Positions 36,017 through 44,233 of a DNA stretch of 64,000 nucleotides are shown here, one piece after another (the stretch's first letter is position 1; each line of letters opens with the position of its first letter). This stretch comes from an uncultured Bacteroidales bacterium. GTDB taxonomy: Bacteria > Bacteroidota > Bacteroidia > Bacteroidales > Paludibacteraceae. The position numbers and the translations under genes were made by a program. The notes beneath the pieces were generated by a model. It saw only the letters and a program-made list of their open reading frames with translations, ran no database searches and had not been told where the DNA came from. The stretch covers positions 1 to 64,000 of the forward strand of contig CALUNA010000007.1 of assembly GCA_944321895.1 (NCBI GenBank). The letters run 5' to 3'.

Positions 36017-36166
36017 AAGCCCGCCGCCTTTGCCCGGAAAGCCCCGCAGCTTTGATGCAAAAGCTGCCCAGCTTTCATGCAAAAGGCCGCCTGCTTTTTC
36101 CCCAAAGGCCGCCTGCTTTTCAGAAAAGGCCGCACACCTTTTTCCGAAAGGCCGGCAGCTTTCCGG
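36017..36166. repeat. Array of about seven imperfect 20-23-bp repeats
   Basis: The gene-free stretch 35833-36279 holds an array of units of the form AAAGGCCGCCTGCTTTTC. Unit starts are near 36017, 36037, 36059, 36081, 36104, 36124 and 36147. Each unit is itself an imperfect palindrome (AAAGGC...GCTTT), so the transcript could fold into serial small hairpins. Units diverge from each other and there are no unique spacers, so this is not a CRISPR. It lies directly upstream of the YgiQ promoter. Confidence 0.65.
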
Positions 36167-36265
36167 ACATCCGCCAAAAGGCGCGCCAGAACGCCCCACG
36201 GGCGGACGGAACGCCAGCCCCGCACAAAACACGCCGGAAACGCGCCGGATTCGGAACACTTTTCG

Positions 36266-36273
36266 TATCTTTG
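36266..36273 (+). promoter_or_regulatory. -7 element immediately before the YgiQ start codon
   Basis: TATCTTTG ends 6 bp before the ATG at 36280. Transcription would start at or next to the start codon, predicting a leaderless mRNA. No clear TTTG is seen at -33. Confidence 0.5.
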
Positions 36274-36279
36274 CGCCCG

Positions 36280-38172
36280 ATGGACAAGCACAACCTGACC
36301 GATTTCCTGCCCACGAGCCGCAAGGAACTCGAATTGCGCGGCTGGGACAGCGTGGACGTCATCCTCTTTTCGGGCGATGCCTATGTGGATCATCCCTCCT
36401 TCGGCGCCGCCGTCATAGGCCGCACCCTGGAAGCACAGGGCCTGCGCGTCGCCATAGTGCCCCAGCCCAACTGGCGCGACGACCTGCGCGACTTCAAGAA
36501 ACTCGGCCGGCCAAGGCTCTTCTTTGCCATAAGCGCCGGATGCATGGACTCCATGGTCAACCACTACACCGCGAACAAACGCCTCCGCTCCGACGACGCC
36601 TATACGCCCGGCGGAAAGGCAGGCATGAGGCCCGACTACTGCACCATCACCTATGCGCACCTGATCAAACGCCTCTATCCCGACGTGCCCCTGGTCATAG
36701 GCGGCATAGAAGCATCCATGAGACGGCTCACCCATTACGACTATTGGGCCGACCAACTCAAACAAAGCATACTGCCCGACTCCGGCGCCGACCTGCTCGT
36801 TTACGGCATGGGAGAAAAGCCGGTGTGCGAAATCGCACGCCGGTTGCAGGCCGGCGCCCCCGTCGGGTCACTCACCGACGTGCCGCAAACCGCCTGGTTG
36901 TCGGCCGCCCCGCCCGCGCCCGCACCCGGCGACATCGTGCTCAACCCGCACGAAACCTGCCTGAAAGACAAGACCAAATACGCCGAAAACTTCAGGCATA
37001 TAGAAGAAGAATCGAACCGCATCGAGGCCAGGCGCCTCATCCAGCAAACCGGCGGACGCTACGTCGTGGTCAACCCGCCCTGTCCGCCCATGACCACCGC
37101 CGAGCTCGATGCCACCTTCGCACTGCCCTACACGCGCCTGCCCCACCCGCGATACAAGGACAAGCCCATACCCGCCTACGAGATGATACGCTTCTCCGTG
37201 AACCTGCACCGCGGATGCTTCGGCGGATGCGCCTTCTGCACCATATCCGCCCATCAGGGCAAACACATCGTGTCGCGCAGCAAGGAATCCATCCTCGACG
37301 AGGTCAGGAAGATAACCGCACTGCCCGGTTTCAAGGGATACCTGTCTGATTTGGGCGGGCCTTCGGCCAACATGTACCGCATGGGCGGCCGCAACCCCAA
37401 GCTGTGCCGCCGATGCGCCAAGCCATCGTGCATATACCCTGCCGTGTGCCCCAACCTCGACTGTGACCACCGCCCCCTGCTCGACATCTACCACGCCGTG
37501 TGCAAGCTGCCCGGCATCAGGAAGGCCTTCATCGGGAGCGGCGTGCGCTACGACCTGCTCCTGCACCGCAACGCCGACGAAGCCCTCAACCGGGCCGCAC
37601 GGCAGTACACGCAAGAGCTCATAGAGCAGCACACCTCCGGCCGCCTCAAAGTCGCGCCCGAGCACACATCCAGCCGCGTCCTTGCCCTGATGCGCAAGCC
37701 ATCCTTCGCGCTCTTCCGCGAGTTCAAGCGCGAATTCGACCGGATAACCGCCCAGGCCGGCCTGAACTACCAGCTCATACCCTACTTCATTTCAAGCCAT
37801 CCCGGCTGTACGCAGGAAGACATGGCCGAGCTGGCCGCCATAACCAAAGGCATGGACTTCCGTCTGGAGCAGGTGCAGGACTTCACGCCCACCCCCATGA
37901 CCCTGGCCACAGACATGTACTATTCGGGCATAAACCCCTATACGGGGGAAAAGATATACACGGCAAAAACAAAGGATGAAAAGCTGGAGCAGCGCAAGTT
38001 CTTCTTTTGGTACAAGCCGGAACACCGCGCCGCCCTCCTCCGCGACCTGCAACGCATGAACCGTCCCGACCTGCGCGACAAGCTGTTCGGCGCGGGCTTT
38101 GCGCCCAAAGGCCGGCAGCAACCGGAACAAAGCCGCCCACGGAACACCGCCCCCAAAAGGCGCAAAAAATAA
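36280..38172 (+). CDS. YgiQ-family radical SAM protein
   Basis: A 630-residue protein: an N-terminal B12-binding-like domain (LFSGDAYVDHPSFGAAVIGR) and a radical SAM core with the Cys triad 313/317/320 in RGCFGGCAFC. Typical YgiQ blocks are GGIEASMRRLTHYDYW, GMGEKP, SDLGGPSANMYRMGG, the CRRC...C...C cluster-like segment near 430, and HTSSRVLALMRKPS. The C-terminus is basic and Pro/Arg-rich. The family's reaction is not established. The start at 36280 (MDKHNLTDFLP) is chosen over a long in-frame extension through the repeat array. Confidence 0.92.
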   Translation: MDKHNLTDFLPTSRKELELRGWDSVDVILFSGDAYVDHPSFGAAVIGRTLEAQGLRVAIVPQPNWRDDLRDFKKLGRPRLFFAISAGCMDSMVNHYTANKRLRSDDAYTPGGKAGMRPDYCTITYAHLIKRLYPDVPLVIGGIEASMRRLTHYDYWADQLKQSILPDSGADLLVYGMGEKPVCEIARRLQAGAPVGSLTDVPQTAWLSAAPPAPAPGDIVLNPHETCLKDKTKYAENFRHIEEESNRIEARRLIQQTGGRYVVVNPPCPPMTTAELDATFALPYTRLPHPRYKDKPIPAYEMIRFSVNLHRGCFGGCAFCTISAHQGKHIVSRSKESILDEVRKITALPGFKGYLSDLGGPSANMYRMGGRNPKLCRRCAKPSCIYPAVCPNLDCDHRPLLDIYHAVCKLPGIRKAFIGSGVRYDLLLHRNADEALNRAARQYTQELIEQHTSGRLKVAPEHTSSRVLALMRKPSFALFREFKREFDRITAQAGLNYQLIPYFISSHPGCTQEDMAELAAITKGMDFRLEQVQDFTPTPMTLATDMYYSGINPYTGEKIYTAKTKDEKLEQRKFFFWYKPEHRAALLRDLQRMNRPDLRDKLFGAGFAPKGRQQPEQSRPRNTAPKRRKK

Positions 38173-38173
38173 A

Positions 38174-38199
38174 CCGGACGAAGCGTTTGCTTCATCCGG
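38174..38199 (-). terminator. Terminator of tRNA-Gln, also ending the YgiQ gene
   Basis: CCGGACGAAGC pairs with GCTTCATCCGG (one mismatch) around GTTT. The T-run is on the minus-strand side, so it mainly serves the tRNA. Confidence 0.75.
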
Positions 38200-38207
38200 C
38201 CTCCTTG

Positions 38208-38278
38208 TTGCCTTGCTAGGACTCGAACCCAGACAGACAGAACCAGAATCTGTAGTGCTACCATTACACCACAAGGCA
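38208..38278 (-). tRNA. tRNA-Gln(CTG)
   Basis: A 71-base cloverleaf on the minus strand with acceptor TGCCTTG/CAAGGCA, the TGGTGTAATGGTAGCAC D-arm typical of tRNA-Gln, anticodon loop TTCTGGT (CTG) and a GGTTCGAGTCC T-arm. CCA is not encoded. Confidence 0.95.
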
Positions 38279-38463
38279 GTCATGATTACGGCTGCAAAAG
38301 TATAAATAATTTCGCGTTTTCCATCACCTTGCGGCATTTTTTTTTGCAAATGCAGGCATTTTTCCGCCCGATATCCCGACAACATACTGAAAATCAGTCG
38401 TATTTCTCCGCTCCAAAGGCCGAAATATTTTTCGGCAAAGGCGGCGTGCCTGCACCGGCAAGG

Positions 38464-40041
38464 CTAAAACTCGCTCGTAAAATGGAACTTGATGTGCTTG
38501 AAATCATTCTGCGCCATTTGGAGCACATACCCCGAATCGGCCAGGAACACGTCGCGGCCGTCCTTGTCGTAGGCCATGTACTGCGCCTTGCGTTTCTTGA
38601 ACGTTTCCAGTTCCTGCTCGTCGTCGCTCTCTATCCAGCATGCCTTGTAGAGCGATATGGGCTCCCAACGACATTGTGCCTGGTACTCGTGCAACAGCCT
38701 GTACTGTATCACCTCGAACTGCAGTTGCCCGACAGTGCCAATCAGCTTTCTGCCCGTGGCCTGGTTCACAAAGAGCTGTGCCACACCCTCGTCCATCAGC
38801 TGGTGTATGCCCTTGTCCAGTTGCTTCTGCTTCATCGGGTCGGCATTCTCTATGTACTTGAACATTTCGGGCGAGAAGCTCGGCAAGCCCTTGAAGTGGA
38901 GTTCCTCGCCTGCGGTCAGCGTGTCGCCAATCTTGAAGTTGCCCGTATCCGGCAGGCCGACAATATCGCCCGCATAGGCTTCGTCCACGGTTTCCTTCTT
39001 CTGCGCCATGAAAGCCGTGGGTGCGCTGAAACGCATCATCTTGCCGTTCCGCACATGCTTGTAGTAGACATTGCGCTCAAACTTGCCGGAACATACCTTG
39101 ACAAAGGCAATGCAACTGCGATGGTTCGGGTCCATGTTGGCGTGAATCTTGAAAACAAAGCCCGTGAAGTTCTCTTCCATCGGGTCCACGGTTCGCTCCA
39201 CCGTCTCCACCGGCCGCGGGTACGGTGCAATCTCCACGAAACATTCCAGCAGTTCCTTCACGCCGAAAGTGTTCAGCGCACTGCCGAAAAACACGGGAGC
39301 CAGGTCGCCCTGCAAATAGGGCTGCACGTCGAACGGGGCGTACACACCTTGTATCAGGTCCACATCTTCGCGGAGCTTTTGCGCGTCCGCTTCCCCGACA
39401 AGCGTCTCCAACTCAGGGTTGTTTATGTCCGTGAACTGTATCGATTCGGTTACGACCTGCTTGTTGGGCGTGTACAAATCCAGCGTGGATTTATAGAGGT
39501 TGTACACGCCTTTGAACTTCTGCCCCATGTTGATGGGCCAGCTCAGCGGGCGCACCCGTATGCCCAGTTCGGCCTCCACCTCGTCCAGCAAATCGAAGGG
39601 GTCCTTGCCTTCGCGGTCCATTTTGTTGATAAACACCATGACCGGCGTCTTGCGCATACGGCACACCTGCATCAGCTTGCGCGTCTGCGTTTCCACACCC
39701 TTTGCCGCATCAATAACGATAATCACGCTGTCCACAGCAGTCAGTGTCCGGAACGTGTCCTCCGCGAAGTCCTGGTGTCCGGGCGTATCCAATATGTTGA
39801 TTTTGTATTGTTTGTACTCAAATCCCATCACAGACGTGGCGACCGATATACCACGCTGTTTCTCTATTTCCATCCAGTCGGAAGTGGCCGTTTTCTTGAT
39901 TTTGTTGGACTTTACCGCTCCCGCCACGTGGATGGCGCCGCCGAACAGCAGAAGTTTTTCCGTCAAGGTCGTCTTTCCCGCGTCCGGATGTGATATGATG
40001 GCAAATGTGCGCCTTCGTTTGATTTCTTCCTGAAAGGTCAT
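38464..40041 (-). CDS. prfC: Peptide chain release factor 3
   Basis: A 525-residue translational GTPase that removes RF1/RF2 from the ribosome after peptide release. It has G1 [16 protein letters not shown] (P-loop 18-25), switch [16 protein letters not shown]4 [12 protein letters not shown] and the RF3-specific [17 protein letters not shown]. The later EF-Tu-like domain 2 and the RF3 C-terminal domain carry [19 protein letters not shown]. Start ATG at 40041. Full length, normal ends, monocistronic between tRNA-Gln and secG. Confidence 0.97.
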   Translation of the reverse strand: MTFQEEIKRRRTFAIISHPDAGKTTLTEKLLLFGGAIHVAGAVKSNKIKKTATSDWMEIEKQRGISVATSVMGFEYKQYKINILDTPGHQDFAEDTFRTLTAVDSVIIVIDAAKGVETQTRKLMQVCRMRKTPVMVFINKMDREGKDPFDLLDEVEAELGIRVRPLSWPINMGQKFKGVYNLYKSTLDLYTPNKQVVTESIQFTDINNPELETLVGEADAQKLREDVDLIQGVYAPFDVQPYLQGDLAPVFFGSALNTFGVKELLECFVEIAPYPRPVETVERTVDPMEENFTGFVFKIHANMDPNHRSCIAFVKVCSGKFERNVYYKHVRNGKMMRFSAPTAFMAQKKETVDEAYAGDIVGLPDTGNFKIGDTLTAGEELHFKGLPSFSPEMFKYIENADPMKQKQLDKGIHQLMDEGVAQLFVNQATGRKLIGTVGQLQFEVIQYRLLHEYQAQCRWEPISLYKACWIESDDEQELETFKKRKAQYMAYDKDGRDVFLADSGYVLQMAQNDFKHIKFHFTSEF

Positions 40042-40128
40042 GAATCTGGTCTATTACAGCATTAGTATTATACAAACGAGGCCGTACCTCAGATTCAGGC
40101 ACGGCCTTCCTATTTTTTCAGTTTCGGA

Positions 40129-40485
40129 TTACTCGGCTGGTTCGGCCGGTTGTTCTACCGGATACGCATTTTCCTGCAGATCGGGTGCTATGGCGCTTTC
40201 GGCTTCCTGCACCTGTTCAAACTCGCTTTTCACCTGCGACTCCTTGGTTTGCTGGCTTGTCGAGTTGGAATGGATGCCAACAGCTACGATGGCCAACACC
40301 ACGATGAATGCTGTCAAACCCCATGTGGATTTTTCCAGGAAGTCGGTTGTCTTGCGGACACCCATCACCTGGTTTCCGCTGTTGAAGCCGGCCGCCAGAC
40401 CGCCACCCTTCGAGTTTTGAACCAAAACCAACAATATCAGCAACAAGGCTGCAATCACGATTAAAACAGTAAGTAAGATATACAT
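40129..40485 (-). CDS. secG: Preprotein translocase subunit SecG
   Basis: A 118-residue inner-membrane protein. Two membrane helices (MYILLTVLIVIAALLLILLV and TAFIVVLAIVAVGIHS) flank the conserved cytoplasmic loop VQNSKGGGLAAGF and GVRKTTDFLEKSTW. A variable acidic tail (EQVQEAESAIAPDLQ) follows, as in Bacteroidota SecG. It stabilises SecYEG during export. It is the last gene of a four-gene run after the sigma-54 activator, lptE and an unknown gene. Confidence 0.95.
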   Translation of the reverse strand: MYILLTVLIVIAALLLILLVLVQNSKGGGLAAGFNSGNQVMGVRKTTDFLEKSTWGLTAFIVVLAIVAVGIHSNSTSQQTKESQVKSEFEQVQEAESAIAPDLQENAYPVEQPAEPAE

Positions 40486-40558
40486 ATCAATTAAATGATT
40501 TAAAAATATTCACAAGTTCACCAGAATTGTCCGCCTTTGCAAGAAGCTCTAAATAAGA

Positions 40559-41179
40559 TTATTGGATAATTTTCTTCAAAAACCGGATTTGGTCTGCAAA
40601 GATAGACTTTTTTTTCGGATTAATCAAACTCAATTGTTCTAATATTTCAATGGCTTCGGCATATTTTTTTGCGCGAATGCATTTCTTTGCTGCTTCCTCA
40701 CTGATTTCCAGTGTCCTTTGCTGCGGACTGACATTGTTTCCGGACAGTTCCGCCATCTCCATTGAAGGTTTCTCCACTACTTTATCGGCCGGTTGCCCTT
40801 CCGGTTGCTGCAACATGAGGCGTGCCTGCCGCAACCGCTCAGCCAGTTCCTGCAACGATTCGTTTGTTTGCCGTCGGGTCTTTTCCAGCGTGTCCAGCAT
40901 GTCAAAGTAGTCGCCACCGTGTTTCGTGCGCCGCCTGTCCTGCCGGCTTCCGCCAAACAACAGCCGGTACAACGCGCGCGGCGACCGGGCATACAACAAT
41001 GTGCCGGGAAGTTCTGAGGTATAGTTTATGTCATTCGTCTTGTGCAGTCCCTTCAGCAGCAACAGGCGCGTGTTGGCACAATAGGGCGCATACCGCAGCA
41101 TTTCCCTCAAGTCATGGATATGTTGGGATGTGATGCCCTCCGGATTTTCCAGCAATGATATGTACTCTTCCAGGTCCAT
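40559..41179 (-). CDS. Conserved helical protein between lptE and secG (206 aa)
   Basis: A 206-residue cytoplasmic-looking protein with TPR-like helical pairs at the C-terminus (EEAAKKCIRAKKYAEAIEILEQLSLINPKKKSIFADQIRFLKK), a charged middle (RRRTKHGGDYFDMLDTLEKTRRQ) and an N-terminal helical region (LREMLRYAPYCANTRLLLLKG). No catalytic motif. The stop/start distance to lptE is 1 bp, so it is cotranslated in the same operon. Neighbour secG and lptE suggest an envelope-related job, but this is inference. I have no family name. Confidence 0.8.
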   Translation of the reverse strand: MDLEEYISLLENPEGITSQHIHDLREMLRYAPYCANTRLLLLKGLHKTNDINYTSELPGTLLYARSPRALYRLLFGGSRQDRRRTKHGGDYFDMLDTLEKTRRQTNESLQELAERLRQARLMLQQPEGQPADKVVEKPSMEMAELSGNNVSPQQRTLEISEEAAKKCIRAKKYAEAIEILEQLSLINPKKKSIFADQIRFLKKIIQ

Positions 41180-41180
41180 G

Positions 41181-41717
41181 TCACCACTTGGCCACCGTGT
41201 CGTTATAAATGCTTTCCGTTATCTCCTGGATCATTACGTCGCACAACTCCTGTTGCACATCCGTCAGCATGCGGTTGCTGTCAAAAGTCTGCGATGCCGT
41301 ATAATCCTTTTCAAAGCTCTCTTCCGGATTAACATTGTTCGTAAAGCGGACGCGCACCGTCATGGTCAGCTTCGTCTCCGCCGAATACGAGTCGGCACTG
41401 ATTGCAAGAGGGGTCAGGGAGTAGCCGGTGATTTCGCCTTCCAGCTCCAGATTTCCGCCTTGCCGGAGCAGTTGCAGACGCGTCTGACGCGTATAAATAT
41501 CGCGCAAGCCTTCCGAGAAATCATTTGCCAGCGGCAGGTAAACCAGTTCCGCATGGTTGTTGAAGTCAGCAATGGAAATGGTCCTTATTTTCGTATAGTC
41601 GATGGATGCGCCGTTGAACTTGTACGAAATCGTGCATCCTCCTCCCGACAACAAAAGAAAAACGGCAACGCCGTACAGGCAAAAAGCCTTGACTTTATGC
41701 ATAATTGTTACTTTCAT
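41181..41717 (-). CDS. lptE: LptE-family outer-membrane LPS-assembly lipoprotein
   Basis: A 178-residue lipoprotein. The lipobox FLLLSGGGC near residues 20-28 follows a hydrophobic signal. ISYKFNGASIDYTKIRTISI and the beta strands LELEGEITGYSLTPLA and TKLTMTVRVRFTN fit LptE, which plugs LptD to insert LPS in the outer membrane. The start may be ATG 41717, overlapping the activator's stop by one base, or ATG 41702, just before the signal peptide (MHKVKAFCLYG). The sigma-54 activator - lptE - unknown - secG order is a layout I associate with Bacteroidales. Confidence 0.85.
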   Translation of the reverse strand: MKVTIMHKVKAFCLYGVAVFLLLSGGGCTISYKFNGASIDYTKIRTISIADFNNHAELVYLPLANDFSEGLRDIYTRQTRLQLLRQGGNLELEGEITGYSLTPLAISADSYSAETKLTMTVRVRFTNNVNPEESFEKDYTASQTFDSNRMLTDVQQELCDVMIQEITESIYNDTVAKW

Positions 41718-42988
41718 TACAAATTGTATTCTTTGATTTTGCGATATAATGTCCGTTCCGAGATGTTCAGTTCATCCGCTGCGGCCTTCCGATGCCCGCG
41801 ATGCTTTTCCAGGGCGCGGCGTATCATTTCCTTTTCCATCTCCTGCATGGTAGAAGCTACCGGCTTGGACTCTTCGTGGTATTCTTCAGCCACCTGATAA
41901 CTTTCTGCATCATCCACATCCGTATATTTGTGCGAATGCTTGACTTCCGGCATTCCCATGTCCGAATAAGACACAACGCCATGTGGCACGGTTTCTTTCT
42001 GAAATGCCGGCACCAGAACGGCTGCTTCCTTCTTCACCTCCGCCACCTGTCCGTTCATCAAGTCATGCACCAGCTTTTTCAGGTCATTCATGTCTTTCTT
42101 CATGTCAAACAGAACCTGATACAGAATTTCGCGCTCCGAATTGAAGGTTTTCTGGTTATGCGCATTGTCCAGCAAAAGTGCCGGTGTGCGGTTCACCTCA
42201 TTCTCCGGCAGATATTGCCGCAACACCTCCGCCGAGATCTCGCGGTTCTGCTCTATCACCGAAATCTGTTCCGTAATATTTTTCAGCTGGCGGATATTAC
42301 CGTTCCAATAATAATTGCACAACAGCACGCGCGCTTCTTCCGTCAGACGCACCGGCGGCATATGGTATTTTTCCGAAAAATCGGCTGCGAACTTCCTGAA
42401 CAACAACGGAATATCCTGCTTGCGTTCGCGCAATGGCGGAATGCTGATAGGTACGGTGTTCAGACGGTAATACAAATCCTCGCGGAAACGCCCGTCCTGA
42501 ATGGCGTCGGACATTTTCAGGTTGGTTGCCGCCACGACACGCACGTTGGTTTTCTGTATTTTGGACGAACCGACCTTGATAAATTCACCGCTTTCCAGCA
42601 CGCGCAACAGCCTGACTTGCGTGGAGAGCGGAAGCTCGCCCACCTCATCCAAAAAGATAGTGCCACCATCGGCTACCTCGAAATAGCCTTTACGGTCGGC
42701 AGTCGCACCGGTGAACGAGCCTTTTTCGTGCCCGAACAACTCCGAGTCGATAGTTCCTTCGGGAATCGCACCGCAATTGACCGCAATATACGGCCCGTGC
42801 TTGCGCAAACTGTAATTGTGTATGATTTGCGGGAAACGTTCCTTGCCGACACCGCTTTCACCCGTAATCAGCACGGACAAATCAGTCGGAGCAACCTGCA
42901 CGGCCACATCTATAGCCCTGTTCAACGCATCAGAATTACCGATTATCCCGAACCGCTGTTTGATGGATTGTACTTCTGTCAAATTCAT
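41717..42988 (-). CDS. Sigma-54-dependent transcriptional activator without receiver domain
   Basis: A 423-residue AAA+ activator. The ATPase domain starts near residue 12, with Walker A GESGVGKE (43-50), the sigma-54 contact loop GSFTGA (90-95, Ser instead of the usual Ala), Walker B GGTIFLDEVGEL and the arginine-finger region FREDLYYRLN. A charged linker (about 270-380) leads to a Fis-type HTH (EMIRRALEKHRGHRKAAADELNISERTLYRK). There is no N-terminal sensing domain, so activity must be set by level or partner proteins. It is likely to activate sigma-54 promoters elsewhere; target unknown. Confidence 0.93.
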   Translation of the reverse strand: MNLTEVQSIKQRFGIIGNSDALNRAIDVAVQVAPTDLSVLITGESGVGKERFPQIIHNYSLRKHGPYIAVNCGAIPEGTIDSELFGHEKGSFTGATADRKGYFEVADGGTIFLDEVGELPLSTQVRLLRVLESGEFIKVGSSKIQKTNVRVVAATNLKMSDAIQDGRFREDLYYRLNTVPISIPPLRERKQDIPLLFRKFAADFSEKYHMPPVRLTEEARVLLCNYYWNGNIRQLKNITEQISVIEQNREISAEVLRQYLPENEVNRTPALLLDNAHNQKTFNSEREILYQVLFDMKKDMNDLKKLVHDLMNGQVAEVKKEAAVLVPAFQKETVPHGVVSYSDMGMPEVKHSHKYTDVDDAESYQVAEEYHEESKPVASTMQEMEKEMIRRALEKHRGHRKAAADELNISERTLYRKIKEYNL

Positions 42989-43183
42989 AAGCCGCTTATT
43001 TTATGCGCATATTTCCTTTTTTGCGCCATTCTGTCAGAAAGACTGACAAAGTTACGGAAATTCCACGGAATAAAAGCACAAAACCGGATAATTCCGGAAA
43101 TTAAAAATTGAAAAAAGGGAATGCTTGCTCCCCGAAAAGTATTAGGAATGGAAGCAGGCGTATAAAATGCAACAAAAAAAAGA

Positions 43184-43215
43184 TTTGTAGATATTAATAA
43201 ATCCAACTATTTTTG
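43184..43215 (+). promoter_or_regulatory. Promoter of the 6S-like RNA
   Basis: TTTG (43184-43187), 20 bp, TATTTTTG (43208-43215): a full consensus match with nothing coding immediately downstream. Confidence 0.8.
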
Positions 43216-43220
43216 CAACC

Positions 43221-43437
43221 GGATTGGGGAAACTCATTTCCAAGACATATTTTTAAGAGGCGTTATGCTCTCATCTTGTGTATACGAAGCCTGAGAAACT
43301 TCATACAAAGGAAACAAGAGAGGTCATAATGGTTTCCACGCACATGCGTGGGGCTGTTATTCCCGCATCTGTTTCCGAAGGTTTTCTCAGGGCCTGTATA
43401 CTAAGAAGTGTGGCATTTCAGTTCCACGCTTTTTTTA
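43221..43437 (+). ncRNA. Structured RNA with 6S-like rod architecture
   Basis: About 217 bases between a consensus promoter and an intrinsic terminator (GTGTGG 43408-43413 with CCACGC 43424-43429, then a T-run). The stems are nested. GTATAC (43280-43285) pairs with GTATAC (43396-43401). The 43289-43302 strand (CCTGAGAAACTTC) pairs with GAAGGTTTTCTCAGG (43377-43391). GGAAAC (43310-43315) pairs with GTTTCC (43371-43376). The tip is CCACGC-ACAT-GCGTGG (43336-43351). Between the last two lies a nearly symmetrical 20/19-base open region. A single long rod with a large central bubble is the layout of 6S RNA, which binds RNA polymerase. A regulatory leader for the downstream LemA gene is the alternative. 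I call it 6S-like, not proven. Confidence 0.55.
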
Positions 43438-43485
43438 TTTAACACCAGTTATGGGAACTGCGACTGGAATACAAAAATTTCTTTT

Positions 43486-44211
43486 ATGGCTAATTTATTA
43501 GACGAAAAAACTGGGCCTGTTAACGAAACAGGTCGAGATGTCAATGTCATTGACAAGCAACTTCCTGTAACAGTAGGAGTTGGATCTTTAATCTTTGAAA
43601 TCTGTTTATGGGTAGTGCCTATAGCAGTAGCAGTTCTTATCCCTTGGTTATTTGGCGTAAACTGGGCCGTTGCTGCGGCTGGAATTATTCCAGGGCTTAT
43701 TTGGCTGTACGCCAAGATGAAGGCAAAGAACTATTTTCAGCAACTGGAGCAAAAACTACAGGCTGACGCTTCGACAATTGACAACTTTATTGAGCAGCGT
43801 GTAGTTATCTTGGAAAACCTCGCTTCTTTGATAAATCGCGCTATCGAACTTGATAAAGATGTGATGAAAAGCGTTGCTGGACTGCGAAGTGGCATCCAAG
43901 AAGGGGAAGATCGTAACACCATGGCCTCTCAAGTAGACACTTTGGCTGGACGTCTGTTCCCACAGGTAGAAGCCTATCCTGAATTGAAATCACACCAAGA
44001 AATAGCTGATGCAATACAGCAAAACAGCTACTTACAACGCGAAATCACCGCTGCACGTACGGTATACAACAACCGCGTCAATCAGTGGAATCGTGACATA
44101 TTTGACTGGCCGACCAAACAAATAGTGGCAGCTAGACAACACTACACTACACGTATACCATTCAGCACATCTGCTGAAACAAAACAACGTGCCCGAAGCA
44201 ATTTTTTTTAA
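43486..44211 (+). CDS. LemA-family protein
   Basis: The 241-residue product starts at ATG 43486 (MANLLDEKTGPV). A membrane-spanning hydrophobic region at about 37-65 (FEICLWVVPIAVAVLIPWLF, then AVAAAGIIPGLIWLY) is followed by a long helical cytoplasmic or periplasmic domain. The C-terminal LemA signature is recognisable: LQREITAARTVYNNRVNQWNRDIFDWPTKQIVAA, equal to the family's YN..V..YN..I..FP pattern with Trp for Phe. Function of LemA proteins is unknown. The partner gene 22 bp downstream is DUF3137-like, a pairing seen in many bacteria. Confidence 0.85.
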   Translation: MANLLDEKTGPVNETGRDVNVIDKQLPVTVGVGSLIFEICLWVVPIAVAVLIPWLFGVNWAVAAAGIIPGLIWLYAKMKAKNYFQQLEQKLQADASTIDNFIEQRVVILENLASLINRAIELDKDVMKSVAGLRSGIQEGEDRNTMASQVDTLAGRLFPQVEAYPELKSHQEIADAIQQNSYLQREITAARTVYNNRVNQWNRDIFDWPTKQIVAARQHYTTRIPFSTSAETKQRARSNFF

Positions 44212-44233
44212 CTTCTTTAAATCCGAATAAACT

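Noticed and set aside
36017-36166. CRISPR array
   Set aside because: Units are degenerate and contiguous, without unique spacers, and no cas gene is present in the window.
36052-36279. N-terminal extension of the YgiQ protein
   Set aside because: It translates the repeat array and passes through the -7 element; the conserved start is at 36280.
38329-39993. 554-codon open frame antisense to prfC
   Set aside because: prfC is unmistakable on the other strand; the antisense frame is a product of codon bias.
41792-43111. 439-codon open frame antisense to the sigma-54 activator
   Set aside because: No motif; lies opposite a clear AAA+ gene.
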